Position numbers and translations under genes: made by a program
Notes under the pieces: model-generated
What the model saw: only the letters and a program-made list of their open reading frames with translations
The model's database searches: none
What the model was told of the DNA's origin: nothing
Shown: positions 1 through 8,072 of the stretch, one piece after another
Position numbering within the stretch: position 1 is the stretch's first letter
Layout of the letters: the number at the start of each line of letters is the position of its first letter
From: Tritrichomonas musculus
Lineage: Eukaryota; Parabasalia; Tritrichomonadida; Tritrichomonadidae
NCBI GenBank assembly: GCA_039105265.1
Contig: JAPFFF010000071.1
Span: forward strand, 295,704-359,703
Length of the DNA: 64,000 nt
Reading direction: 5' to 3'

Positions 1-1129
1 CTTTCTGTTCATCATTCTTTTCTTTTGAATCATCCAGCTGACTTTGCAGTTTACTGTTGGCTTTTTCTGATTCAATGAATCTATTTTGAAGTAACTCTAT
101 CTTTGATTCCAAATCTCTCACTTTGCCTTGTTGCTCAGTGATCACTTTTTCTGAGTCATCCAATTTACTTTGCAGTTGACTGTTCACTTTTTCTGAGTCA
201 TCCAATTTACTTTGCAGTTGACTGTTCACTTTTTCTGAGTCGCTAATTTGTTTTTGAAGCAAGTTTTCCAAATCGATCAGTTTGTTTTGCTGTTCTGCAT
301 TCATTTGTTCAAGATTTTTCTTACGATCGTTGATTTCGTTTATGAGGCTTAAGTTGCACTTTAAGTAATCGTAGCAGTGCTGCGTGTTTTCATTTGATTT
401 TGAATGCATTCTGCACAGTTCTTCAAGACGATCCTCTGAAAGTTTTCGAAGATCCAAAAACGTGAACAAAACGCAAAACTCGCTGAGTGAGCTAACAATA
501 ATATCAAAAAGTTTGTCGCTGTCCATCGAGTCGGGCGGGCATTGCTTGATGACTCGATAAATAATTTGTATTGGCAACCGTCTGAATCTTTCGTTTGCGA
601 AGCACTCGTTTATTCTGTCAATTAGCAAGATTTCCACTTCATCACTAATTCCTATATCCTGCCTATTCGCGCCTTCTTGCGTTTTGTATTCATATTCGAT
701 CATTTGGATAACAAAGTCAACATCAATGTTATGCGACTTAATATATTGGTTGAGATTGAACGAAAGTTTTCGGATTTCTAAAAATTTGGAGATTTTAAGA
801 AGATCGATGCATTGGATATATGTTAATGTCAAATCTTCCTCAATATTGTAATCTTTATGTAAGAATTGAAAAAAATAATCGACGCTCTCAGGTAAAAGCT
901 GGTATTCTTCTTGAAAATTACGAATCTCTTGAGGAAGCTGATTGATAACATCTGAAAATAAGTATGAATCTCGAATACGTTTGGAATATTTTGTTAATTG
1001 TGAATAATAAAAATTAATTGTCTTTGAATTATGTTGAAATTTAACTAAATCATCATTTTCAAAATCTCCATTATCGGTAATATCGAAATTTTGTCCTTGA
1101 TCAAATCTTTTTGCGCTTGTTTTGCTCAT
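1..1129 (-). CDS. BTB-like domain plus coiled-coil protein, 3' end outside window
   Basis: An open frame runs from an ATG at 1127-1129 to the left edge without a stop (376 codons), so the gene continues outside the window. After a short disordered start (MSKTSAKRFDQGQNFDI) comes a roughly 200-residue helical domain that reads like the BTB/POZ-like module common in trichomonad multigene families: 'INFYYSQLTKYSKRIRDSYL', 'LPQEIRNFQ', 'LTLTYIQCIDLLKISKFLEI'. From about residue 265 it becomes a coiled coil rich in K, E, Q, S and L, with a tandem 14-residue unit (SEKVNSQLQSKLDD) that corresponds to a 42-bp DNA repeat near 145-235. Such proteins often go on to Sel1, ankyrin or further coiled-coil repeats, but that part is not visible here. 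No enzymatic motif is seen; a protein-interaction scaffold is inferred. The 376 codons without a stop in AT-rich DNA support real coding. Confidence 0.75.
   Translation of the reverse strand, partial: MSKTSAKRFDQGQNFDITDNGDFENDDLVKFQHNSKTINFYYSQLTKYSKRIRDSYLFSDVINQLPQEIRNFQEEYQLLPESVDYFFQFLHKDYNIEEDLTLTYIQCIDLLKISKFLEIRKLSFNLNQYIKSHNIDVDFVIQMIEYEYKTQEGANRQDIGISDEVEILLIDRINECFANERFRRLPIQIIYRVIKQCPPDSMDSDKLFDIIVSSLSEFCVLFTFLDLRKLSEDRLEELCRMHSKSNENTQHCYDYLKCNLSLINEINDRKKNLEQMNAEQQNKLIDLENLLQKQISDSEKVNSQLQSKLDDSEKVNSQLQSKLDDSEKVITEQQGKVRDLESKIELLQNRFIESEKANSKLQSQLDDSKEKNDEQK
145..235 (-). repeat. 42-bp tandem repeat encoding two heptads of a coiled coil
   Basis: The word ctgagtcatccaatttactt recurs after 42 bp, with a third diverged unit on either side. 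42 bp is 14 codons, i.e. two heptads, so the repeat keeps both frame and coiled-coil register of the BTB-like gene. Confidence 0.8.
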
Positions 1130-1178
1130 TAGTTGATGTAAAATTTTGATTAAATATTCAGCACTTTTTAAAATTTTA

Positions 1179-1251
1179 CATTCAATTTAAGTGAGTTAAC
1201 GGTCATTTTCAATTTTATATTCAAAAGCATTCAATTTAAGTGAGTTAACGG
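1179..1251 (-). promoter_or_regulatory. 24-bp direct repeat with TAACGG core upstream of the BTB-like gene
   Basis: cattcaatttaagtgagtta followed by acgg occurs at 1179-1202 and again at 1228-1251, about 50-120 bp upstream of the divergent start codon at 1129. Both copies contain GTTAACGG. TAACGG fits the general Myb-domain target YAAC(G/T)G, and Myb-like factors binding TAACGA-type sites are known from Trichomonas vaginalis. A paired Myb-type promoter site is therefore a reasonable inference, not a demonstration. Confidence 0.35.
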
Positions 1252-1329
1252 ACATTTTTTTACCTGAAGATAATTATAGATTATATTTATGATCCATACA
1301 TAAATATGTTAATTCTGTTAAAAATGAAC

Positions 1330-2069
1330 CAGCGTTGTTTATCGATACGACTAAATACCGGTTACCGAAGAAGTATCGGTATTCGGTAAATATCGATACT
1401 TTTTTGCTCGGTATTTTTTTGTATCGATACAAAAGTGCTTCGGTATTTTTAGAGTATCGGCGGTTATTAAAAAAGTACTTTATAATACTTTTTATCAGTA
1501 TCGATACGGTATTTTGAAATATAAATTTTATTAATAAATATAATTACTAGCCTATAAAAAGTATATTATTGTCTTTCTTCTTCAGAAATCTCGTCATATT
1601 CATTTTCATTAAACAATCCAAATTTTCGATATCATTATTATCATTAAAAACAATAAAATTTATATATATTATGTACTTTCTCATATTAATAGGTAATTCG
1701 ATAGTTCTGGAATGTTATATTTATCTACAAATAGAAATTGACATAAAGATGATAAAATTTACGATATTTCAGAAACCATTGATTATTCAATTATTATGAT
1801 GATTATTTGTTGTAAAATATGTAATTAAAGAGAATTAACAATATTCATTAGAACCTTATAATTTTCTTTAATCATCTTTAAATGAATCCGATACATTTTT
1901 TGTTAAAAAAATACCGACAAAAAACCTGACATTCGATATAAATTCTCCACTTTTGTATCGATACTTCGGTTTTTTATCGATAAATACCGTTACCGGCGGT
2001 TAGAGCCGGTAGTATCGATATTTTACCGGGAAAATAACCGCTACCGGAGAGGATCGATACACAACCCTG
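1330..2069. mobile_element. Non-autonomous hAT-like element (MITE), 740 bp
   Basis: The element starts CAGCGTTGTTTATCGATAC and its reverse complement starts CAGGGTTGTGTATCGATCC, giving imperfect terminal inverted repeats of the CAGNGTTG hAT type. It is flanked by the same 8 bp on both sides (aaatgaac at 1322-1329 and 2070-2077), the target duplication length of hAT transposons. The inner ends are packed with tatcgata and accgg words in both orientations, resembling hAT subterminal transposase sites. The two short plus-strand open frames inside read through these repeats and show no transposase domain, so the element is non-autonomous. The exact target duplication suggests a fairly recent insertion. 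Confidence 0.85.
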
Positions 2070-2211
2070 AAATGAACAATAGCAAATAACAAAATAATAT
2101 TATTTTTCAATTTTGAAGTTTTCTTTAAATATTATAAAATTACATTAGTTCATATAATATATAAACATTATATGACATCACTTCCATAACCTCGATAGAA
2201 AAATATGCTTT

Positions 2212-2748
2212 TCACTGATGTGAATCTTTAATGCAGGCAGCCTTCAAATAAATCGATACAACTGAGGAACGGATCGCAATGCGCGCCAGCGATTCACCTC
2301 TCGCAAATGGCATCCACGGAGGAATCACGATCTCCTCCAGTGCTGCACATGAGGAAGGCCTCTGGCAACGGCGATCCGAAGAGCGCGACTGAGTGATGCG
2401 CGGTGAGCGAGGCAGAAAACCTGGCTCGGAATTGCAACCTCGGCGAGCCGCCGGCAGACTTTGAAGCCGAGATGTCCGACTGGCACGAGAGATGCGAATT
2501 CCATCAGTGTGCGGCAGCCGTTGAATACGCAGCTGCCGATCGGAGCCACTGCAGGCTGCGGCTCTGCGCGCCCGAGTGGCCTGCAGCCACAGAAGAAACG
2601 GCTGCCAACCCGTCTGGCAGAAGGCCGAATGACGACACAAATCGGCCTTGTGCATCCCTTGAAAAGATGTCGCCAATGTATGCGACTGACCGCCGAACAA
2701 CAGCGAGCACTGGCCGATGACGATTATTTTCTCTTCAACAATGAACAA
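2212..2748 (-). pseudogene. Decayed BspA-like leucine-rich repeat (LRR_5) surface protein gene
   Basis: This GC-rich island in AT-rich DNA has overlapping open frames in several frames of both strands. On the minus strand, fragments of the BspA/LRR_5 repeat can be read but they lie in different frames: 'IGSCVFNGCRTLMEFA' and 'LAEVAIPSQV' in one, 'LEEIVIPPWM' and 'SLARIAIRSSVVSIY' in another, 'SVAYIGDIFS' in the third. These match the family pattern IG..aF.gC.sL..i.iPssV. BspA-like proteins are one of the largest surface-protein families in trichomonads. The alternation of frames within about 500 bp indicates a gene fragment with several frameshifts rather than a working gene; the plus-strand frames are shadows. 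LRR assignment is by eye. Confidence 0.55.
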
Positions 2749-2900
2749 CGCTAATATTTTGTTGCGTGCAAAAATGCTCCAAATTTCATATTAAGTAAAT
2801 TAGTCGCTTTCGTTTTAATCGTCAACAATATGATGCTTTTATTCTGCATTTATAAGATCTTTATGAATAACTTCCTTCATAAAAGAATTAATGAAATCAT

Positions 2901-2917
2901 AAAAAAAAACCAAAAAA
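2901..2917 (-). terminator. Pol III T-run terminator of tRNA-Leu
   Basis: Immediately downstream of the tRNA on the minus strand the non-template strand reads TTTTTTGGTTTTTTTTT, two T-runs of the kind that stop RNA polymerase III. Confidence 0.75.
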
Positions 2918-2999
2918 TGGTTGCCATGGGATTCGAACCCACGCCTCTAACGAGATCAGAAACTCAGTCTGACGCCTTAGTCCACTCGGCCAAGCAACC
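2918..2999 (-). tRNA. tRNA-Leu, anticodon GAG
   Basis: An 82-nt class II tRNA on the minus strand. The acceptor stem pairs GGTTGCT with GGCAACC (last pair T-G), discriminator A. The D-arm (TGGCCGAGTGGACTAAGG) is of the Leu/Ser kind. The anticodon stem TCAGA/TCTGA closes loop CTGAGTT, giving anticodon GAG. There is a variable arm (CTC GTTA GAG) and a T-arm with TTCGAAT. The A discriminator favours Leu over Ser. No intron is present and CCA is not encoded. The predicted codon is CTC (CTT by wobble). Confidence 0.9.
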
Positions 3000-3537
3000 T
3001 TCCTACAATATATCATTGAATAACAAGTAAATTTTTATTTCAATAAATAAATCATCAATAATCTTTAAAATCCCATAAAATATTTTTTTCTCTCAATAAC
3101 TTCAATTATATAAATTCAAGTTAAATTAAAATATATTTCTTCAATAAAAATTAGGTTAATATTTCGTTTATATAAAATATATACAAATTTTATTAAAATT
3201 TCCATTAGCAATGATCAAAAGGTAATTTGCTTTTTTTCGGTTTGAAAACAATTAATTCTTTGTGCCTTTTGGTGTAGCGATAGGTCTGACTATTTTTCAC
3301 ATTTTTTGTCTTCCTAATGTAAAGAGATCTCTTTAAATGTGCAAGAAAGCTAAATATTTTTGATTCAATATAAAATGACATTTTTATTTTCTCTCAATAT
3401 AATTGAATTAAAATTTTCATAAAAAGAATTTTAATTCTTTATTGATTAAATTTCGTAAATATACCTTTAAAGAAAACTCATTAGAAAGGCATGCTTTCTA
3501 AAAATCCATTCCGTGTATTTTGTTATACGTGAACGTT
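3000..3537. other. AT-rich intergenic region
   Basis: Between the tRNA and the convergent end of the tetraspanin-like gene there is no credible coding frame. A perfect AT palindrome (aaagaattttaattcttt, near 3424-3441) is the only structure noticed. Confidence 0.6.
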
Positions 3538-4539
3538 TTATGCTGCAATCATTTGATTAATAATATTTGGATCATTTTGATCATTCGGAGTATTTTGATC
3601 ATCGAGTGCATTTTGATTATCTTGAATGTTGTGATTAATTGGAGTATTTTGATTAATTGAAGCATTTTGATCATTTGGAACATTTTGATCATTTTGATTT
3701 GGAACCAAATCATTGTACTTGCCTGCATTATCACTATTTGGCTTATTTTCATCATTACTTCTTTCATTTGAAACTTGTGTTTTACTTGTACAGTATTCGC
3801 AATTCCAGCATGTTTCACAATCAAAGTCACAACAATGGCAGCAACAGCAAACGCACAATCTTTCGCGTACGCAGTCCCATCCGCCATATATCATCAACAA
3901 TGTAATGTAAAAAATAAACTGAATTATTGCAACTGCTAATGGTGATGACAATGCTTTTCCGCATATTTGATCCAAATTATCAATTTTGCCGTGGTACCAA
4001 TCTAGGAACTCTTTCCATTCTTTTATTAATTCCTTAATGCGTTCTTCATCATATTTATGATAGTCTATTTTACCTAGCGTTTCGTTGTACATTCCATTAT
4101 AGCACTCTGATAATGGCTTTGAACATTTCAAATCATCTGTTCTTTCTCTCATAGTGCCGAGTGCATAAACAACAATCTGTAATATAAACAGGGCAAATAA
4201 TAAAAAGTTGAAAAATCCCCAGACACAGCTTCCATTTTTGTCACAAAGGCCAAGAAGAAAGTATAAAACTAAAAAGAATAATGCTAGAAATGAAGCAGCA
4301 GCTAGCACTATTGCTAATAGCGCTAAAAACGTTGCGTAACCACCAGCACGCATGAAATATGGCTGCAGTTTTGAGAAGTATTTAATGTTGAAAATACCAA
4401 CTAAAATCAAAAATAGGCCAATGCATCCCAAAAGTGCCCAAGAAACTATTTTTTTGGCAATCGGAGTGCGTTTATTTCGCATTATTGTATCATCTATGTT
4501 GCAGCACTCCAAGAAACATTCAGTACAAAAGCAAGTCAT
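3538..4539 (-). CDS. Tetraspanin-like four-TM protein with Cys-rich and Asn/Gln-repeat tail
   Basis: The 333-residue protein has four hydrophobic segments: about 31-53 ('SWALLGCIGLFLILVGIF'), 68-95, 106-127 and 198-216. A hydrophilic loop of about 70 residues with cysteines (CSKPLSEC, QICG) lies between TM3 and TM4. That is the tetraspanin layout, although a canonical CCG motif is not present. After TM4 comes a dense cysteine stretch (about 222-252, 'RLCVCCCCHCCDFDCETC'), a likely palmitoylation or metal-binding region, then a low-complexity tail of NDQN-type units to the end. A role as plasma-membrane scaffold is inferred from topology. The start at 4539 gives the longest frame; a second Met at residue 21 (MRNKRTP) just before TM1 is an alternative. 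No close neighbours suggest a pathway. Confidence 0.7.
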   Translation of the reverse strand: MTCFCTECFLECCNIDDTIMRNKRTPIAKKIVSWALLGCIGLFLILVGIFNIKYFSKLQPYFMRAGGYATFLALLAIVLAAASFLALFFLVLYFLLGLCDKNGSCVWGFFNFLLFALFILQIVVYALGTMRERTDDLKCSKPLSECYNGMYNETLGKIDYHKYDEERIKELIKEWKEFLDWYHGKIDNLDQICGKALSSPLAVAIIQFIFYITLLMIYGGWDCVRERLCVCCCCHCCDFDCETCWNCEYCTSKTQVSNERSNDENKPNSDNAGKYNDLVPNQNDQNVPNDQNASINQNTPINHNIQDNQNALDDQNTPNDQNDPNIINQMIAA

Positions 4540-5969
4540 TTCTATTATATAACGGATACTATTCTCTTATTCAAAAAATAAACCGATATTTAAAATAAAT
4601 AATCGTTAATAGTTTTTTAAATAAATTTTTTTTTCTTTTCTTTTTCTTTTCTTTTTATTAAACCTTAGTATTAATATGAGCAACTATTTTGTAGAATTTT
4701 GGGCAATTTTAACATTTCATAAGTTTATTTAATACATTTTCAAAAAATAATAGTTAAACACAAAATTTCAAATGATTTACTTTTGTTTTTTTTCAATACA
4801 TGTAACTTTCAAAATCCAATTTTGCCCAACCAATTCTTTATGTATTAAGCATTTTTGATAATATATTATAGAGTATTTTTTTTTTTTTATACAATTTTAT
4901 GAAAAAATGTTAGTTATGAATAATACCATATTATTAAAATTCAGAAAAATGTTGTACTTGAATAATGATATTATAATACCATTTTATTATAATTGATATT
5001 AATAATATTAAATTTGAATAATAAAATGTTATACTTGAATAATATTAAATATAATTATAAATATCAATTATAATACTTTTCATTGATAAAAAATGGTTCA
5101 ATACTTCAAAATTATTTATTTAATAGTTTATATTACTTATGGTATCAAAGATATTATTTTTTTTTTTACTCACAACTATCGCAAAAGCATATCAAAAAGA
5201 AAATGAACATTAAATGAAGGCATGCCAAGCATCATCCAAGAAATGATATTATCAATATAGAGATGAATTAAAAAAGGAAATTCATCATTGATTGAATGAA
5301 CTATGCGAAATTAAAAACGTTAATCTGATAATTAATAAAGAACAACCATTTTAGTATCAATTAAAAATAACTAAATGAAAAAATCATCTTTTATTGATAA
5401 TAATTAAGGATGCATGAAGGGCAAACGATAGGTGTCCGTGCCCAAAAAACATCCCTAATTATTTTAAGAATTTGAAATCAAACAAATTTACAATGCCAAT
5501 TAAAAGCAATATGCCTATATAAACTAGGATCAAAAACGACAATAGATCAATTTCAGTGCTATAAAAAGAAGAATCATAATGGCGAAAATATCAATAAATT
5601 TGAATTATTGTTTGCTCTTGCAAAGTTTTTATCATTGCTAGTTCATACTTAATGAACCTGTCGGCAATGCCAGCAATGATCAACTCAATATATTTTGCAA
5701 ACAATGTAATAAAACTAAATGAAGGAACATTAATGTATCTATATGACAAAATACAGCTTCATTTAGCTTTTTTCTAACTTACATCAAAAAATTCATTGAT
5801 GCTGAAAAAGTATCTACTCCAATGCAATCAAATAAGCCGTAATCTCGAATTAGTTCATATATACTTCTGAGTTTGAATAATAGCATTTGTTTTCATATAT
5901 TTTGAACACATAAGAATTGAATACTTTCTATGAAATCTTCAGAAATCTTCTCAAAATTTTCAAACAAAA
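4540..5969. other. AT-rich intergenic region with polypyrimidine tract
   Basis: No open frame of note over about 1.4 kb. A T/C tract (ttttcttttctttttctttt type) lies near 4630-4657, and 4900-5060 has repeated 'aatttgaataata/ttgaataat' words typical of simple AT sequence. Nothing functional was recognised. Confidence 0.6.
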
Positions 5970-6463
5970 ATGACAAAAGGAGAGGAACAGTTGTTACGCT
6001 ATTATTTCTTAGATGGTATAATTGGAGAAAGTGATCAAAGAAAACATTTTATTCAACTTATAAATACATCCATTTATTCTACCAATGAGGAAAGAATATA
6101 TTTCTTTAGATACGTCAAATGCAATGGCTCCATTTGTGATGGATGATATTCGAAACATTAGTCAATTCAAAAAAATAAATCCAACCATTCAAAGTAAAGT
6201 TATTTTTGGCATTGTTTCACTAATGCAGTACTTATATGGTATAAAATTTCCTGCGTTTTCATTAAGATTTGAATAAATGTATTTGAATGAAATATTATGA
6301 CCACTTTTTCATTACATCTGACTTGATTATTTCGGTTCTGTTACAAAAGATGTTATGTACATCCCACCACTTGATGATGGCGATGATTTGAAAGACAAAA
6401 TTAATCAATTTGCCGTTGTTATTTATAAAATGTTTTCAATTGAGCCATTGATATAAAATAAAT
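5970..6463 (+). pseudogene. Decayed trichomonad protein kinase fragment
   Basis: The plus strand keeps recognisable pieces of the trichomonad kinase fold in more than one frame. An ORF at 6085-6276 has 'SQFKKINPTIQSKVIFGI' and 'VSLMQYLYGIKFPAFSLRFE', corresponding to helix E and a degraded HRD-x-K-x-x-N loop. A second frame after it reads 'YFGSVTKDVMYIPPLDDGDD' then 'LKDKINQFAVVIYKMFS', matching the activation-loop end and helix F (family pattern GS..YMAPE... DvysFgvvlyqmf). Catalytic HRD and DFG are not intact and the pieces are in different frames, so this is a pseudogene. The left boundary is uncertain. The family call rests on motif spacing seen by eye. Confidence 0.5.
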
Positions 6464-7188
6464 GGTCATATTCAATCACCTAATTTTCTTAAGTTAGCTT
6501 TTAGTATGTTTAAGCTAACTATTTAGTTATATTAAAAAAAACAGCCATATTGAGGAGAATATCGAGGGATATTTTATTGATTCTTAGAAGTTTCAATTAG
6601 ACTAGTTGTAATGGAAGGTTTATCTATTTTACTGTCATGTTACTAAAATCAATTGATATATATATATTACAAGCTTCTTATTTAACACTTGAATTTAAAA
6701 ATAGAAAATACATAAATAAATTATATATGAGAATAAAGTAAAATTATATTTTAGGATTTATATATATATATATAATTGTATATAGATTTTTGAGAATAGA
6801 AAGGTAATTCAAAATAGGTTTTGTGAGATTTATTTGTTTTTTTTTATTTCTACTTCCTATTCAAAATAAACTATATTTTCTTCATTAATAAAAAGATTTC
6901 AAAAAGAACATATGCATAATTTAAATAACATATATAAGGTAGTATATTATTTATAATTTTAAAATAAACATAAATGGGTGGTTATCAATATAATGCAATT
7001 TTAATTTAAATGGAAGAAGCAAATTAAAAAACAAGGTTTATGCAATTGAGAAGAGAATTATATTTTTGTATTTTAAAAATATTTGAAATAAAATTATTAA
7101 TATTATGGAAGAAGGTATAGTAATAATAATAAAAAAAAAGTAATGAAAAAAAAAAAAAAAAAAAAAAAACGTTATATAAAAATTTTAT
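6464..7188. other. AT-rich intergenic region with A-run
   Basis: No coding frame of note. Alternating (ta)n tracts occur near 6660 and 6760-6775, and a run of about 25 A lies at about 7144-7169, just upstream of the next start codon. Confidence 0.6.
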
Positions 7189-7779
7189 ATGCTTTTTTTA
7201 TTCTTAAATGCTGTATTATCTCAGCAAGTGTTCAATATTACTTCTGAATCTATAAGCAGCTTAGTGTTATATTTTAGTCCGCGCGATACTATTGAAGTAG
7301 AAGTGAATTCCAATCTTCAAACATATTTTTCAGATATCAGTAAAGCAAATGGCTTGTCAATAGAGATCGAAACAAGCGATAACTCATTATTTGGGCCTTA
7401 TACTTATATTTCTCATTTAGATGGAATTGATTTTGGTGAAGAATATAGCAATTATACAATTTTTTTTATAAATGAAGGAGACTATAATATACATCTTGCA
7501 GTAATATTTACAGAAGATTATGAAACGTGCTTAGATATAATAAAACAGAATTTTTCAAACTATAAATTTCCCATAACTGAGCATCCTTCCAAAAAATTTA
7601 GATTTTTTTATAATTCCGGTTTATTATTTCACGAAAAAAAGTATAGTACTTCGTATTTTATTGCATTTCCGATAGTATTATTCTTAATATTTATAGCAAT
7701 AATAATATTAGGGATTCCAAAAGTCATGCAATATGTCAGTGCTCGTATAAAAGAACTTGTTTGTAATATAAAGTGTTAA
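7189..7779 (+). CDS. Small type I membrane (surface) protein of unknown function
   Basis: The 196-residue protein begins with a short hydrophobic signal-like segment (MLFLFLNAVLSQQ), followed by a roughly 145-residue polar ectodomain with several N-x-S/T sites (NITS, NYTI, NFSN), then one strong transmembrane helix at about 162-182 ('IAFPIVLFLIFIAIIILGI') and a short basic tail ending CNIKC. This is a type I surface-protein layout. No family was recognised; the beta-rich ectodomain resembles the degraded N-terminal part of the neighbouring polytopic protein in style, but similarity was not demonstrated. The start codon lies directly after a long A-run. The next gene, convergent on the other strand, ends about 290 bp away. 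Confidence 0.6.
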   Translation: MLFLFLNAVLSQQVFNITSESISSLVLYFSPRDTIEVEVNSNLQTYFSDISKANGLSIEIETSDNSLFGPYTYISHLDGIDFGEEYSNYTIFFINEGDYNIHLAVIFTEDYETCLDIIKQNFSNYKFPITEHPSKKFRFFYNSGLLFHEKKYSTSYFIAFPIVLFLIFIAIIILGIPKVMQYVSARIKELVCNIKC

Positions 7780-8072
7780 ATCATTATGTTTTATGAATAA
7801 AATTTGTTATTATATTAACTTTTTTATATCTGATTTAGACAAATGAAAAATTAGAAGAAATCTCTAAAGATCAGATGCGTATCTGAAAGAAATATCATAA
7901 ATAAACATTTCATAAGTCCAAAAACATTCAAAAAGTTTGTCTTTAATTCAAAAAGTTTGAATTTTCATAAATAAAAAAAAAATGTGAATCTTGATTTCAT
8001 AAACACTCACAAAAAAACCATAAAAAGAGACATATGCAAAGCTTTTTTATTCAAAATAAACAAAAAGGAAAT
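7780..8072. other. Short AT-rich intergenic region between convergent genes
   Basis: No gene seen. Repeated 'caaaaagtttg' and 'tttcataa' words occur but no clear terminator or element. Confidence 0.55.

Noticed and set aside
1335-1799. Two plus-strand ORFs inside the hAT element as transposase
   Set aside because: Low-complexity Tyr/Ile/Phe sequence read through tatcgata repeats; no hAT dimerisation or catalytic motif.
2403-2754. Plus-strand ORFs of 97-105 codons as a gene
   Set aside because: The minus strand shows LRR_5-like words; the plus frames lack any recognisable pattern and overlap each other.
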